From Anaerolineae bacterium (GTDB taxonomy: Bacteria > Chloroflexota > Anaerolineae > Promineifilales > Promineifilaceae), in assembly GCA_023384355.1 (NCBI GenBank), contig JAHDWL010000010.1:1-64000 (forward strand): a DNA stretch of 64,000 nucleotides, read 5' to 3'. Made by a program: the position numbers and the translations under genes. The notes under the pieces are model-generated. The model saw only the letters and a list, made by a program, of their open reading frames with translations, made no database searches and had not been told where the DNA came from. Of this stretch, positions 26,603 to 35,139 are shown one piece after another. Within the stretch, counting starts at the first letter, position 1. Each line of letters starts with the position of its first letter.

Positions 26603-27529
26603 ATGTCGAAAAAGATGCGACGGGCCGCCCGCCAAATCCTCCCCAAAAAGCCGCTATACAAGGGTTGGGAAAGTTATACCCGCCTGAAAGCCCGGAAAGC
26701 CCGCGCGGCATTTGAAAATTCAGACGGCGAGCCTCGCTGGTTAGGTCTGGCGGAGCTGGCCGCGCTGCAGGCAGAATATCCACTCAGGCCATCCGTCTAT
26801 CGCTATGACCCGGAAGGGCTGGAGCTTACCGCCCGGCAGCGCGTCAGCGAGATGCTTCGTCTCCTGCCCCATTCACCTGGCCGGCTGGAGCGGTTTCTTG
26901 ATGTGGGCACGTGGGACGGCACAAGTTGCCATTTATTGAGCGAGATGGGCAAGGTATCCTGGGGCATCGACATCCGCGTCGAGGGGTTGGCCGAACGGGT
27001 TCGCGCCGGTGGGGCCCATTTCGCTCTGATGGACGCCACCAGTTTGGGCTTCGTCGACGAGACATTTGATTACGTCTATTCATATAACTCATTCGAGCAC
27101 ATCCCCGATCCCGAAAAGGCGCTGGCGGAGATGTGTCGCGTGACCCGGCCGGGCGGGTTTATCTTCCTGGAGTTCGGCCCGATCTACTACACGGCAAAAG
27201 GCGCGCATCAGTATGACACTATCTCTGTCCCTTTTTGCGAATGCCTGTTCACGGACGAGACACTGGCAGAATTCGGCCGGGCCAACAGCATCCCCCTGAA
27301 GCCGTTCGAGTGGATGAACCGTTGGCGAGTGACACAGTATCGCGAGCTTTGGCAGCGTGTCGAAAGCCGACTGGAAAGGATTGTATACAGGGAAGTCTTC
27401 AACCCCGATCATCTGGAGCTAATCCTGCGCTACCCGGGCTGTTTCCGAAGCAAAACTCCAGTCTTCGACGATTTATTGGTGTCAAACATGGAAATATTGT
27501 TCCGCAAGACGGTAAAACCGGGGGAGTAA
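26603..27529 (+). CDS. Class I SAM-dependent methyltransferase
   Basis: This 308-residue protein has a basic N-terminal extension (1-45) and a Methyltransf_11-type domain: RFLDVGTWDGTSCHLL (about 96-111, motif I), GIDIRVEGLAERV (motif II), FDYVYSYNSFEHIPDPEKAL (about 153-172) and RVTRPGGFIFLEFGP. It starts nine bases after the flippase gene and is the last gene of the cluster, so it may methylate a glycan or a lipid-linked intermediate. The target cannot be read from sequence. Confidence 0.87.
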   Translation: MSKKMRRAARQILPKKPLYKGWESYTRLKARKARAAFENSDGEPRWLGLAELAALQAEYPLRPSVYRYDPEGLELTARQRVSEMLRLLPHSPGRLERFLDVGTWDGTSCHLLSEMGKVSWGIDIRVEGLAERVRAGGAHFALMDATSLGFVDETFDYVYSYNSFEHIPDPEKALAEMCRVTRPGGFIFLEFGPIYYTAKGAHQYDTISVPFCECLFTDETLAEFGRANSIPLKPFEWMNRWRVTQYRELWQRVESRLERIVYREVFNPDHLELILRYPGCFRSKTPVFDDLLVSNMEILFRKTVKPGE

Positions 27530-27575
27530 TCCCCCGGCAAAGGGTATTACTCCGCAAAATACTCCAAACGGGTGA

Positions 27576-27603
27576 TTGTCGTTACCTGTATTGTCCATAG
27601 AAT
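27576..27603 (+). promoter_or_regulatory. Promoter of the exported repeat protein
   Basis: A -35-like TTGTCG (27576-27581), a 16-base spacer and a -10-like TAGAAT (27598-27603) precede a ~35-base leader with an AGAGGAG ribosome-binding site before ATG 27646. Confidence 0.45.
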
Positions 27604-27645
27604 TAAACTCGTTAGACAATTATGTATTTCCTTAGAGGAGAAAAA

Positions 27646-29082
27646 ATGTCCAAGAAACCAATCGTAATCCTGATAGTTGTGATGGCGCTCATGGTCACCG
27701 TGGGCATCGTTGCGGCGCAACAGCTGCCCGGCAGCGGCTGGCTTTCCGGCCAGCAGATTCAGAACATCGGCTCCGGTACGGCAACGATCAGCTTCACTGC
27801 CTACAACTCGACCGGCGGCTCGATCAACTGCGGTGCCGCACAGACGGCCGTCCCGTTTGCCGGCGTAAACGTGTCGACCAAGGCCTGTGATGTGACCGGA
27901 CCGTTCACCGGTTCCGCAGTCGTAAGTTCCGACCAGCCGATCGCCGCGGTCGTCAACGTCGCCAACAACCCGACCGGCGCGGCCGGCGGTATGTATCGCG
28001 GCACCGACGGTTCGCAGGTGGACAACGTTATCTCCTTCCCGCTGGTGAAGAATAACTTCAACAAACGCAGCACGACGCTCTACCTGCAAAACGCGAGCGC
28101 GAGCGCCAACACCATCGTCGTGAAATTCACGTCGCGGGCCGGCAATTCCTGGGAGAAAACCTATCCCAACGTCCCGGCCAACGCGATGGTTGTGGCCTCG
28201 CCTTCCGATACCGCTTTCACGACCAACGAGTTCGGTAGCGCGGTGGCCACCGGCACCGGCCCGCTGGCGGGCACGGCTCTGGAGCACCAGACCACCGCGG
28301 TAATTGCCGACAATCTGGCGGCCTACACCGGCTTCACCGAGGCGAGCTATGACTCGGTGGCTTACTGCCCGCTGGTTCGTAATAATCACAGCGGCTCGCT
28401 GCAGACCACCGGTATCGACGTCCAGAACGTCAGTACCTCGGCCCAGAAGATCAAGGTTACCTACACTTACCGCGGCAACAACGGGGCTGGCCCGGTGGAA
28501 ACCAAGCAAGTAACGAGCGCTGTTGCCGTGAACCCCGGCCAGTCGTTCAACTTCTACGCGACGGACGCGACCTACGGCATGCCGACCAAATCGCTGGGCA
28601 CAGCCAAGGTTGAGGGCGTGAGCGGCGGCGATGTAGCCGTGATCGTCACCGACACGAGTCTGGGGCGCACCCCCCGCCGTATTACTGCCTATGCCTGCTT
28701 CCCGGCAAACAGCGCGACAGCTAAGGTTGCCATGCCGCAGTACAAGGAGTTCTTTAACGGCAATACGTCCGGTATTAACGTCATGAACGTCGGCAGCTCG
28801 GCCGCGACCGTGACCATCAAGTACGCGGCCACCAACAACGGCGGCCCCTCGGCCACGTTCCAGCATACGATTGCCCCCGGCGAACTCTACCCGTTCTACG
28901 GCGTTAGCGGCGGAACCGCGACCGTAATCAGCGGTAACGCCGGCGCTCTTGAGGGTACGTACGGCAGCGCGGTCATCACCTCGACCCAGCCAATCGTTGC
29001 CACGCAGAACGAAAGCCCCGACGGCCGGCGGCCTCTGCAACAGGACGCCAAGATGTACGAAGGCTTCAACCTGGTACCGTAA
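27646..29082 (+). CDS. Exported protein with four tandem beta-rich modules
   Basis: This 478-residue protein has a signal peptide (MSKKPIVILIVVMALMVTVG, cleavage probably after VAAQ near residue 25). The mature part consists of about four copies of a ~110-residue module. Each opens with a variant of LYLQNAS/IDVQNVS/INVMNVGS followed by alternating beta strands, and closes with a GSAVVSSDQPI-type strand. It is rich in Thr, Ser, Asn and Ala with few charges, typical of surface or S-layer-like proteins. It has a strong ribosome-binding site, its own promoter and a strong terminator, suggesting an abundant single-gene transcript. The position after the glycan cluster suggests, but does not show, that it is glycosylated. 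The family is not named. Confidence 0.85.
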   Translation: MSKKPIVILIVVMALMVTVGIVAAQQLPGSGWLSGQQIQNIGSGTATISFTAYNSTGGSINCGAAQTAVPFAGVNVSTKACDVTGPFTGSAVVSSDQPIAAVVNVANNPTGAAGGMYRGTDGSQVDNVISFPLVKNNFNKRSTTLYLQNASASANTIVVKFTSRAGNSWEKTYPNVPANAMVVASPSDTAFTTNEFGSAVATGTGPLAGTALEHQTTAVIADNLAAYTGFTEASYDSVAYCPLVRNNHSGSLQTTGIDVQNVSTSAQKIKVTYTYRGNNGAGPVETKQVTSAVAVNPGQSFNFYATDATYGMPTKSLGTAKVEGVSGGDVAVIVTDTSLGRTPRRITAYACFPANSATAKVAMPQYKEFFNGNTSGINVMNVGSSAATVTIKYAATNNGGPSATFQHTIAPGELYPFYGVSGGTATVISGNAGALEGTYGSAVITSTQPIVATQNESPDGRRPLQQDAKMYEGFNLVP

Positions 29083-29115
29083 GCCTGACACGAATCTGAC
29101 TTTATAGTAATGAAA

Positions 29116-29147
29116 AGCCACCTCGGCGAGGTGGCTTCTCTGTTTTT
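29116..29147 (+). terminator. Intrinsic terminator of the exported protein gene
   Basis: A 9-bp perfect stem AGCCACCTC/GAGGTGGCT with a 3-base loop is followed by a T-rich tail ending in TTTTT. It lies 34 bases after the stop. Confidence 0.88.
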
Positions 29148-29253
29148 AGGGCGAAATTGAGAAATGTATTATAACCTCAACCAATCGCGTTCTCGCTCTG
29201 AGACCTGTCGGTAAACTTTAGAGTTGTTCCTGCCGCTAATCGGTCGGTTCGAT

Positions 29254-29281
29254 TTGAGGTTATCCCATACTTCGCTAGAAT
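29254..29281 (+). promoter_or_regulatory. Promoter of the lipoprotein gene
   Basis: A -35-like TTGAGG (29254-29259), a 16-base spacer and TAGAAT (29276-29281) are followed by an ATGAGGTTAGA leader before ATG 29300. The -35 part also belongs to a 10-base inverted repeat (ATAACCTCAA near 29171, TTGAGGTTAT at 29254), so it may be regulated. Confidence 0.5.
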
Positions 29282-29299
29282 GAGGCTTATGAGGTTAGA

Positions 29300-29935
29300 A
29301 TGAAGCAGATAAACCCAACAGCATTAATCAAGATCATCACAATGCTTGCCGTCCTGTCCGTTATGGTCGCCTGTGGATCGGTGGAAACCGCGCCGACGCC
29401 TGCCGCGGAAGTCCCTGTCCAGGGTTTGGCAACGGCCGCCGTCGCTCCTGCCGCCACAGCGGATCTTTCGGGATCGTACCCGCCACCACCAACCGGGGAA
29501 CTGCAACCTTCGGAGCCGTATCCGGGGAGCGGCCAGGTATTTATACCGCCGACGTTTACACCGGAGAGTTCCTATCCACCCGCGGCCCCGGCGGATGAAA
29601 CGTTCCAGGAGCCGCGTTTTCGCTTTGACCAGCCGGTATCGGCCGTCGCCACAAGCATCACCGGCCAGGCACCACCCAACACCCCCCTGGCGATAATGGA
29701 CATTACCTACAATGGCGCGGTGCTGGGAACGGGCAACAGCGACGACAGCGGCCGATTCTCCATTCCCGTGTCGGGGATGATCGAGGGCAATCGCATCGGC
29801 CTGACTGTCGGTGCGCTTGCCGCGGGGCAAACCCTTGAGCAGATGGCCGAATCCTATTTCCCCTATCGTGGAGAGGGTTTCATGAATCTGCCGAATCTGG
29901 GTATCTTCTTCGACACCACGATTGTCTCGCCCTAA
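29300..29935 (+). CDS. Lipoprotein with Pro-rich linker and carboxypeptidase-regulatory-like domain
   Basis: This 211-residue lipoprotein precursor has a hydrophobic signal (about 10-24), lipobox VMVAC with the lipidated Cys at 25, a Pro/Ala/Thr-rich spacer (about 28-105) containing several YPPP/YPG motifs, and a compact beta domain (about 110-211). The sequence SITGQAPPNTPLAIMDITYNG is the start of a carboxypeptidase-regulatory-like (Ig-like) fold. It would be anchored on the outer face of the membrane. It is monocistronic between its own promoter and terminator. Function unknown. Confidence 0.8.
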   Translation: MKQINPTALIKIITMLAVLSVMVACGSVETAPTPAAEVPVQGLATAAVAPAATADLSGSYPPPPTGELQPSEPYPGSGQVFIPPTFTPESSYPPAAPADETFQEPRFRFDQPVSAVATSITGQAPPNTPLAIMDITYNGAVLGTGNSDDSGRFSIPVSGMIEGNRIGLTVGALAAGQTLEQMAESYFPYRGEGFMNLPNLGIFFDTTIVSP

Positions 29936-29946
29936 GCATCTTTTCG

Positions 29947-29984
29947 ACCGGCCTCCTGAACATATCAGGGGGCCGGTATTTTTT
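29947..29984 (+). terminator. Intrinsic terminator after the lipoprotein gene
   Basis: A 13-bp stem (ACCGGCCTCCTGA/TCAGGGGGCCGGT, one G-T pair) with loop ACATA is followed by ATTTTTT. It ends three bases before the first possible start of the CPBP protease gene. Confidence 0.88.
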
Positions 29985-29986
29985 AA

Positions 29987-30988
29987 ATGGCCATCCTCGC
30001 CTTCAGTTTGCCGGTTCTCGCCGTCATCTTCACCGCAAATTATGTTAACATACGCGGTGGCGGCTTGCGGATGGCGTTCAACCTGTTCCTGTTCGCGGTC
30101 AACTTTTTGCTGTTGATCGCCGGGATCGGTTTGCGATTTTTGCCGCCGGACTTGACCGGCTTTCTGCCCCCCGGGCTGCAACTTCTCGACAGTTATATGG
30201 CGAGCATCACGCTGATCGGGATGGGATCGTGGGGTATGCTGGCCTGCCTGAATCCGGCGCGACGCGCGCTGGCGCGCATCTTTCCGGCAATTAAGCCTGA
30301 ATCGGTCGTCCATACACTGGCGCTGGTGATGGTCGGCTATCTCATCGGTAACGCGACATTCTCGCTGGCCCCGGGCGCACTCGACGCACTGGCCGAGGCA
30401 GGTATCGAGGTGTCGCTGGTGGACGTTTTGGCGCAGAATTTACTCTTTGTGCTGGTGTCGTTCGCCGGGGTGGGGCTGCTGGTGCGACGCGATTCGGCCG
30501 CCCTCAACGAGCGACTGGGCTTGTTGCGACCCACACGTGGCCAGTTATGGACGGGCATTCGCTGGATGGTTTTCTTCGTCATCCTTCAGGGATGTGTCGG
30601 CGTGACGTGGACGCTGATAAATCCATCCCAGGTGGAGCAGCTGAGCGGTATTAACGAAGCGCTGCTCGGGAATTTTGACACGGTTTGGGAGTGGTTTTTA
30701 CTGGCCGCGGCGGCCGGGTTGGGCGAGGAGTTGCTCTTTCGTGGGGCGCTCCAGCCGATTTTCGGCATCCTTCCCACGTCGCTCATATTCGCCGTCTCTC
30801 ACGTCCAATACGGCTTGTCTCCGGCAACGCTGACCATTTTTCTGCTAAGCACCGTGCTGGGCATCATTCGCAAGCGGAGCAACACAACGGTGGCGATCCT
30901 GGTTCACACCGGCTACAACTTCACTCTCGGCTTACTCAGTCTGCTGGCCGTCTATCTAACTCAGTTTGTACAACAGGCCGGCCCCTAG
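29987..30988 (+). CDS. CPBP-family intramembrane metalloprotease (Abi/Rce1-like)
   Basis: This protein of up to 333 residues has about eight transmembrane helices. The C-terminal CPBP domain holds GLGEELLFRGALQPIFG (EExxxR motif, near 245-260), AVSHVQYG (the FxxxH-type histidine) and HTGYNFTLGLLS (HxxxN). Relatives process CAAX proteins, confer bacteriocin immunity or interact with membrane proteins; the substrate here is unknown. The first ATG (29987) lies three bases after a terminator and lacks a ribosome-binding site. An ATG at 30071, downstream of a TATGTT element, is an equally plausible start and would remove 28 residues. Confidence 0.85.
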   Translation: MAILAFSLPVLAVIFTANYVNIRGGGLRMAFNLFLFAVNFLLLIAGIGLRFLPPDLTGFLPPGLQLLDSYMASITLIGMGSWGMLACLNPARRALARIFPAIKPESVVHTLALVMVGYLIGNATFSLAPGALDALAEAGIEVSLVDVLAQNLLFVLVSFAGVGLLVRRDSAALNERLGLLRPTRGQLWTGIRWMVFFVILQGCVGVTWTLINPSQVEQLSGINEALLGNFDTVWEWFLLAAAAGLGEELLFRGALQPIFGILPTSLIFAVSHVQYGLSPATLTIFLLSTVLGIIRKRSNTTVAILVHTGYNFTLGLLSLLAVYLTQFVQQAGP

Positions 30989-31007
30989 AGCCGGCGCGGA
31001 TCGTGGT

Positions 31008-31036
31008 TTGCCCGCGGCACCCTTGTCTGATATAAT
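31008..31036 (+). promoter_or_regulatory. Promoter of tRNA-Pro
   Basis: -35-like TTGCCC (31008-31013), a 17-base spacer and perfect -10 TATAAT (31031-31036) lie 12 bases before the tRNA 5' end. Confidence 0.65.
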
Positions 31037-31048
31037 CCTGCATGCAGT

Positions 31049-31122
31049 CGGGGCATGGCGCAGCTTGGTAGCGCGCTTCAATGGGGTTGAAGAGGTCGTG
31101 GGTTCGAGTCCCGCTGCCCCGA
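31049..31122 (+). tRNA. tRNA-Pro (anticodon GGG)
   Basis: All four arms fold: acceptor CGGGGCA/TGCCCCG with discriminator A, D arm with GCGC pairs, and anticodon stem CTTCA/TGAAG with loop ATGGGGT (anticodon GGG at 31083-31085). The T arm is GTGGG-TTCGAGT-CCCGC. No CCA is encoded. It is read by codon CCC. It has its own promoter and is followed seven bases later by a terminator. Confidence 0.96.
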
Positions 31123-31128
31123 CACTCG

Positions 31129-31166
31129 AAGACGCTGCGTCATCCCGGCGCAGCGTCTTTTGTTTT
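31129..31166 (+). terminator. Intrinsic terminator after tRNA-Pro
   Basis: An 11-bp perfect stem AAGACGCTGCG/CGCAGCGTCTT with a 9-base loop is followed by TTGTTTT. Confidence 0.9.
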
Positions 31167-31197
31167 CCGGCACGAACATCACCCTGCGAGTGAATCC

Positions 31198-31683
31198 ATG
31201 AGCAATAGCAACAAGGTACTCCGCATACGACGCGCGGTCACGGTGGGGTTGATATTGTTGGGCGTGTTTCTCATCATCGCCGCAATCGTGGCTGAACTGG
31301 TCGGCCTCGGCCCCACCCCCGGCTTCGGCGTGCTGCAAACGCTTGTCTTTCTGCTGGGCATTACAGCCCTGACGATCGGAATATATCTGTATCTACGGGC
31401 GCGAAGACCGGCAGACGCACCGCGGTCGCTGCAAGCCGAGATTGGCATCCGGCTATCGGCCACAGGTCTCGTCTTGTGCTATGTCAGCGGATTCGCTGAT
31501 CTCATTCGCATCGGCACCCACATCGCCCCGGAGTTCGACCGGCCTTTTATCGGCCCCCTGCAATTAGGCAGTTTGGGGATCGGGTTACTTATGCTGGTTG
31601 GGGGGATGGCATTGCACTACACAAGCCGTGGGCCACGGCAGACGTCGTCACTGGAATTTATCCTCAACGGCAAGAAGGAATGA
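31198..31683 (+). CDS. Small four-helix membrane protein, unknown function
   Basis: This 161-residue protein has four hydrophobic helices (about 14-37, 46-66, 84-101 and 123-142) and short polar loops. ATG 31198 follows the tRNA terminator by 32 bases; upstream codons in the frame overlap the tRNA and are not coding. It is convergent with the next gene, with an 18-base gap. I recognise no family; the topology supports a genuine membrane protein. Confidence 0.68.
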   Translation: MSNSNKVLRIRRAVTVGLILLGVFLIIAAIVAELVGLGPTPGFGVLQTLVFLLGITALTIGIYLYLRARRPADAPRSLQAEIGIRLSATGLVLCYVSGFADLIRIGTHIAPEFDRPFIGPLQLGSLGIGLLMLVGGMALHYTSRGPRQTSSLEFILNGKKE

Positions 31684-31701
31684 CGGGAGAAGCCCGGGCG
31701 T

Positions 31702-33072
31702 TTACTGCAAGCCGCTCAGCTCGAAAGGTTGGCCGAGAACGGTAAATATCGCCGAGGACGAACCGATCGGCCGCTGATAGGTGACGGCAAACTGCAACGT
31801 CTGGTTCGGCGGCACTGTCCATGGGAAGGGAGGGTTGGTCGCCAACAGCAGGTAGTCGGAGCCAGCCGGCGTGCGCAAGGACACATCTTCCGGCGCAATC
31901 ACCATCGGCTGGACGCCGACATTCGTCACCTGTCCCACGATGATCAGATTGTTCAGATCAGGCGTAATAGACGCTTGCTGGAGCGAGATGACCGCGCTCT
32001 GCCCCGCCGAGCCACCGGCCGTGAAGGGTATAGTCACCTGAGCCTGCTTGCCGTCCGGCGCGGTGATGGTCCAGGTTAGATTGGGGCTTACGAGGCCGGC
32101 CGGTATCTGGTAGCCGGCCGTTGCATTGACAGATTGCCCGGCGTTGACGAAACCGGTCAAGGGTGGGTAATTGCCCAGCCGACTGGCGATAGGGTTCAGG
32201 GCGTATTGGTTGCCCAACTCATCGGATAGAGTGAAGCGATAGGCGCTGGAATCCACAGCTGTCAGTCCCACGTTCTGCATGACAAAGTCGATCAGAAAAA
32301 AGCCAAATCCAGCCGGCGCTTCCGGTCGGTTAGTGAGAAAGGAGCTGGCCTGTGGAGTGAACTGGGTATCGCCTATCTGGACAGTCTCGCCCATCTGAAT
32401 GACGTTGCTGTTCGTGGCCTGTTCGGCCGCGGCGGCTACGTCATACCGGCCGCGAACAACGAGCCGGTTATCCTCATCGCCACCCAACAAGACGAGCGTA
32501 ATGCCCGGCGTCTGCTGGTTAAAGATACTGCGATCGGCGCTCGGCACCTGGCTGCGACTGTCAAAACTGAAGGTGTGGGTCACACCCTGCTTCGAGGTGA
32601 GTGAAATCTGGTTGCCCGGAGCGAGCGATTCCAGCAATGCCCGGTTGCTTTCAGAATCGTTGAGACCGAAGACATAATTGACGATCGTGCCATTGACCCA
32701 GGCTGATGAGTTATCGTCAACCTCGGGGTTCCATAATCCGTCGGCGCCGATATTTTGGGGGATGACAGCCCACTGACTATCCAGCACGTCCAGCGTAGCC
32801 GGGGCGTCGAGTGTGACAGAAAATGTGCCCGAATCGCTAACGCCGACGACAATGGGCTGATTGACCGGTTGTTGGGTTGACAATGGAAACGGAGTCGGGG
32901 CATTTGGCGATGTTGTGCCGCTCTCCTCGCTGGACATCAACGGCCGCAACAGAAGGAAGCCCATGACACACGCGGCCAGCAGGGCGAAAACAGCCACAAT
33001 TCCCAACAGGAAAAGGGCGGGGTTGGCGGTAAGCCGATGTCTCAGGCTGGAAGGCGGCTGTTCGGCAGACAT
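31702..33072 (-). CDS. Membrane-anchored extracytoplasmic protein with DUF4352-like beta domains
   Basis: This 456-residue protein has a short cytoplasmic N-terminus, one membrane helix (about 19-43), a Thr/Pro/Ser linker (about 48-72) and an extracytoplasmic part. That part contains at least two immunoglobulin-like segments: VQIGDTQFTPQASSFLTNR to LTWTITAPDG (about 230-350) and ASITPDLNNLIIVGQVTNVGVQP to the C-terminus. Each resembles telokin/DUF4352-type domains that describe ligand or protein interactions. It lies 46 bases downstream of a Calx-beta protein with the same anchor-linker plan, so the two probably act together at the cell surface. No enzymatic motif is seen. Confidence 0.75.
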   Translation of the reverse strand: MSAEQPPSSLRHRLTANPALFLLGIVAVFALLAACVMGFLLLRPLMSSEESGTTSPNAPTPFPLSTQQPVNQPIVVGVSDSGTFSVTLDAPATLDVLDSQWAVIPQNIGADGLWNPEVDDNSSAWVNGTIVNYVFGLNDSESNRALLESLAPGNQISLTSKQGVTHTFSFDSRSQVPSADRSIFNQQTPGITLVLLGGDEDNRLVVRGRYDVAAAAEQATNSNVIQMGETVQIGDTQFTPQASSFLTNRPEAPAGFGFFLIDFVMQNVGLTAVDSSAYRFTLSDELGNQYALNPIASRLGNYPPLTGFVNAGQSVNATAGYQIPAGLVSPNLTWTITAPDGKQAQVTIPFTAGGSAGQSAVISLQQASITPDLNNLIIVGQVTNVGVQPMVIAPEDVSLRTPAGSDYLLLATNPPFPWTVPPNQTLQFAVTYQRPIGSSSAIFTVLGQPFELSGLQ

Positions 33073-33118
33073 AGGTTCTCAATTAAGGACGTCAGTGACG
33101 CGCTCGCGGTTCCCCTCC

Positions 33119-34960
33119 TTAAGGGATTCCGATGGGCAATGGCAAGGGCGCGACACGCACAGAGATGTTGGATTCCCCGGGGCCTACGATCTGGTTGTAG
33201 TTAAGGAGAGGAACCTCAACGCGCACAGCCCCGCTGCTGGGCACGGCATCGAAACGCACCACGCCGGCCTGGTTTGTGTAGCCAAAGGCGATCAACCGGC
33301 CGTTGGCGTTATCGAAAAGAGCCACAGCCACATCGACGATGCCCTCGTTAACTTCGGGCGTGAAGTTAAAATTGCTGTCATAGTAGATGGTCACGTTGAC
33401 CGTCGAGACACCCTGCGAGCCGAGTGGTGGCGTGGCAGTCGGCAACGGCTGGATAGTGACCACCGGAATGACGACCGGCGGCGGCGTCAGGATGGCCGAC
33501 AGGTCAATTGCCGTCGGCGTGGGAAACGGCGTAATGGTTGGCGCGATGGGCACACCGCCACCGCCACCGCCACCGAACGACGGCACTGTCGAGGTCGGCG
33601 TAGGCGTCGGCGGCACGCTGGATGTGCAGGCCAGGGTGTAGGTAAACTGGGCTGCCTGGGCAACGGGCACGGGGTTTACCGGTCCGACAAGAACATTGAG
33701 CCAGCCGGTGTAAGTAGATGTATAAGACAGGATGCTGCTCTTGTCACCGGGAGCGCGGTCGTCGTTGCCCAGTTGTGGGTTAAAATCTTCGCCGTTAGGG
33801 CCGAGGAAAATTATGTTTGTATCTGTTACGCTGGAAAGTTCTGTCGTCTCGCACGTGATGGTCGTGCCTGGCTTGACCCAAATGCGATAGAAATCCTGGT
33901 CAGGCCCCTGGTTAAACGGGGGCACGAAGTTGAAAGCCTGGGACTGATTCGAGCCAAAGATGCAAGCCAGGGATAGTTGTCCGTTCGGCTCGCAGGCATC
34001 GGACCCGGCCCGCGTCGGCAACAGGGTCGGCGTCGGCGTGGGCGTGGGCTGATCCATCGCGTCAATCATCAGGCAATAGGTCTTGTTGGCGGCATCGGCC
34101 GGGCTTTTATTGACGACCCGCGCGTAATAGATGCCCGTCGTGTTGGACTGGATGATTACCTGCGACTGGAGCTGGCCGGCCCCACCGATATCGTCATTCT
34201 CGGCAATGGGCTGGCCACTCTGGTTATATATCTTCAGGACGGTATCCAGACCCGGCGACAGCTGGTCAGTCAGGATTTTGTAAAATGTGCCGTTCTTGAC
34301 GGCAAAGGCATAGAAATCCAGATCGCCGGGAGGCCACAGCGTCAATTGGCACGTCGATGGAGCGTCGGGCTGAATCTGGTATGCTTCTTCAAAAGTGTCG
34401 TTCGGCTCGGCTGGGTCGACGAAGATCGGCGTTCCGGTGGCGGCCGTCGGCCGGGGCGTGGCCGTGGCTTGATCATCATCGGTGATGAAGAGGGTCGCTA
34501 CCGACAGACCCAGAGTCGCCGTCTCCGGTGTCTGCAACTGCAGGATAAGATTGATCGTCTCATCCAGTTCATTGGTTATGGTGTCGTTGTTGATGGTGAC
34601 TGTGAATGTCTGGGTGTTCTGGGTGTTGCTGGCGAAGGTCAGTGTTCCGGTGGAGGTGATGTAGTCGCCGCCCGGACCAGGTGTAGCGGTCCCCGGCACG
34701 GTCAGGTATGTGACGACGACGTTTTCTCCAGCGGCCGGCGTCTGGGAAATGACAACGCTGACCGTCGCCGGCCCCTGATTTTCGGCCACGATAAAGGTGG
34801 AGTTTGTGAAACCGACGGTTGGTTTGGTTTGTTGGGCGGGAATAGCCCGGACGACCGGCGGTCGCGAGGTGACCCCCAGATAAGCGATGACGACTACCAT
34901 CCCCAACAGGATGAGAGGTGACTGCCACCAGGCCCGCGCGCGTGTGAAGCGTTTGCTCAT
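33119..34960 (-). CDS. Surface protein with Calx-beta and pre-peptidase C-terminal (PPC) domains
   Basis: This 613-residue protein has a membrane helix or signal (about 14-32). A Calx-beta domain follows (about 48-160, VAENQGPATVSVVIS to LDETINLILQLQTPE and LFITDDD). Two PPC-like domains follow (about 185-300, with DPAEPNDTFEEAYQI and GDLDFYAFAV, and about 315-440, with DACEPNGQLSLAC and GPDQDFYRIWV), then a Pro/Thr linker with a run of seven glycines. A C-terminal beta domain (about 520-605) resembles SdrD B-like or Cna-B folds. ATG 34960 is used because the helix begins there. Such proteins bind calcium and mediate surface contacts. No catalytic domain is visible. Confidence 0.85.
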   Translation of the reverse strand: MSKRFTRARAWWQSPLILLGMVVVIAYLGVTSRPPVVRAIPAQQTKPTVGFTNSTFIVAENQGPATVSVVISQTPAAGENVVVTYLTVPGTATPGPGGDYITSTGTLTFASNTQNTQTFTVTINNDTITNELDETINLILQLQTPETATLGLSVATLFITDDDQATATPRPTAATGTPIFVDPAEPNDTFEEAYQIQPDAPSTCQLTLWPPGDLDFYAFAVKNGTFYKILTDQLSPGLDTVLKIYNQSGQPIAENDDIGGAGQLQSQVIIQSNTTGIYYARVVNKSPADAANKTYCLMIDAMDQPTPTPTPTLLPTRAGSDACEPNGQLSLACIFGSNQSQAFNFVPPFNQGPDQDFYRIWVKPGTTITCETTELSSVTDTNIIFLGPNGEDFNPQLGNDDRAPGDKSSILSYTSTYTGWLNVLVGPVNPVPVAQAAQFTYTLACTSSVPPTPTPTSTVPSFGGGGGGGVPIAPTITPFPTPTAIDLSAILTPPPVVIPVVTIQPLPTATPPLGSQGVSTVNVTIYYDSNFNFTPEVNEGIVDVAVALFDNANGRLIAFGYTNQAGVVRFDAVPSSGAVRVEVPLLNYNQIVGPGESNISVRVAPLPLPIGIP

Positions 34961-35073
34961 GTACCTTTTCGTTTTAGCATCCCGCGCGGCCGTCACAGCC
35001 ACCCGGACAGTCCGATTATAGGGCTTGCACACCCGGCGGGCAAATTCCAGCGCAGCCACAAGGAGCCACAGAC

Positions 35074-35103
35074 ACAAAACAACCGGGATTTCTCATCCCG
35101 GTC
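35074..35103 (-). terminator. Intrinsic terminator of the tig-clpP transcript
   Basis: Read on the minus strand, stem ACCGGGAT/ATCCCGGT with a 5-base loop is followed by TGTTTTGT. It lies about 37 bases after the clpP stop. Confidence 0.7.
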
Positions 35104-35139
35104 GTTTCCCCATCGCTTAAATATGCCTGTGGCAGATCA

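Noticed and set aside
18819-27529. Glycan cluster as a mobile genomic island
   Set aside because: No integrase, transposase, tRNA junction or flanking direct repeat is seen, and base composition matches the surroundings.
30970-30995. CCGGC/GCCGG hairpin as terminator of the CPBP protease gene
   Set aside because: It has no T-rich tail; the next clear terminator is after tRNA-Pro.
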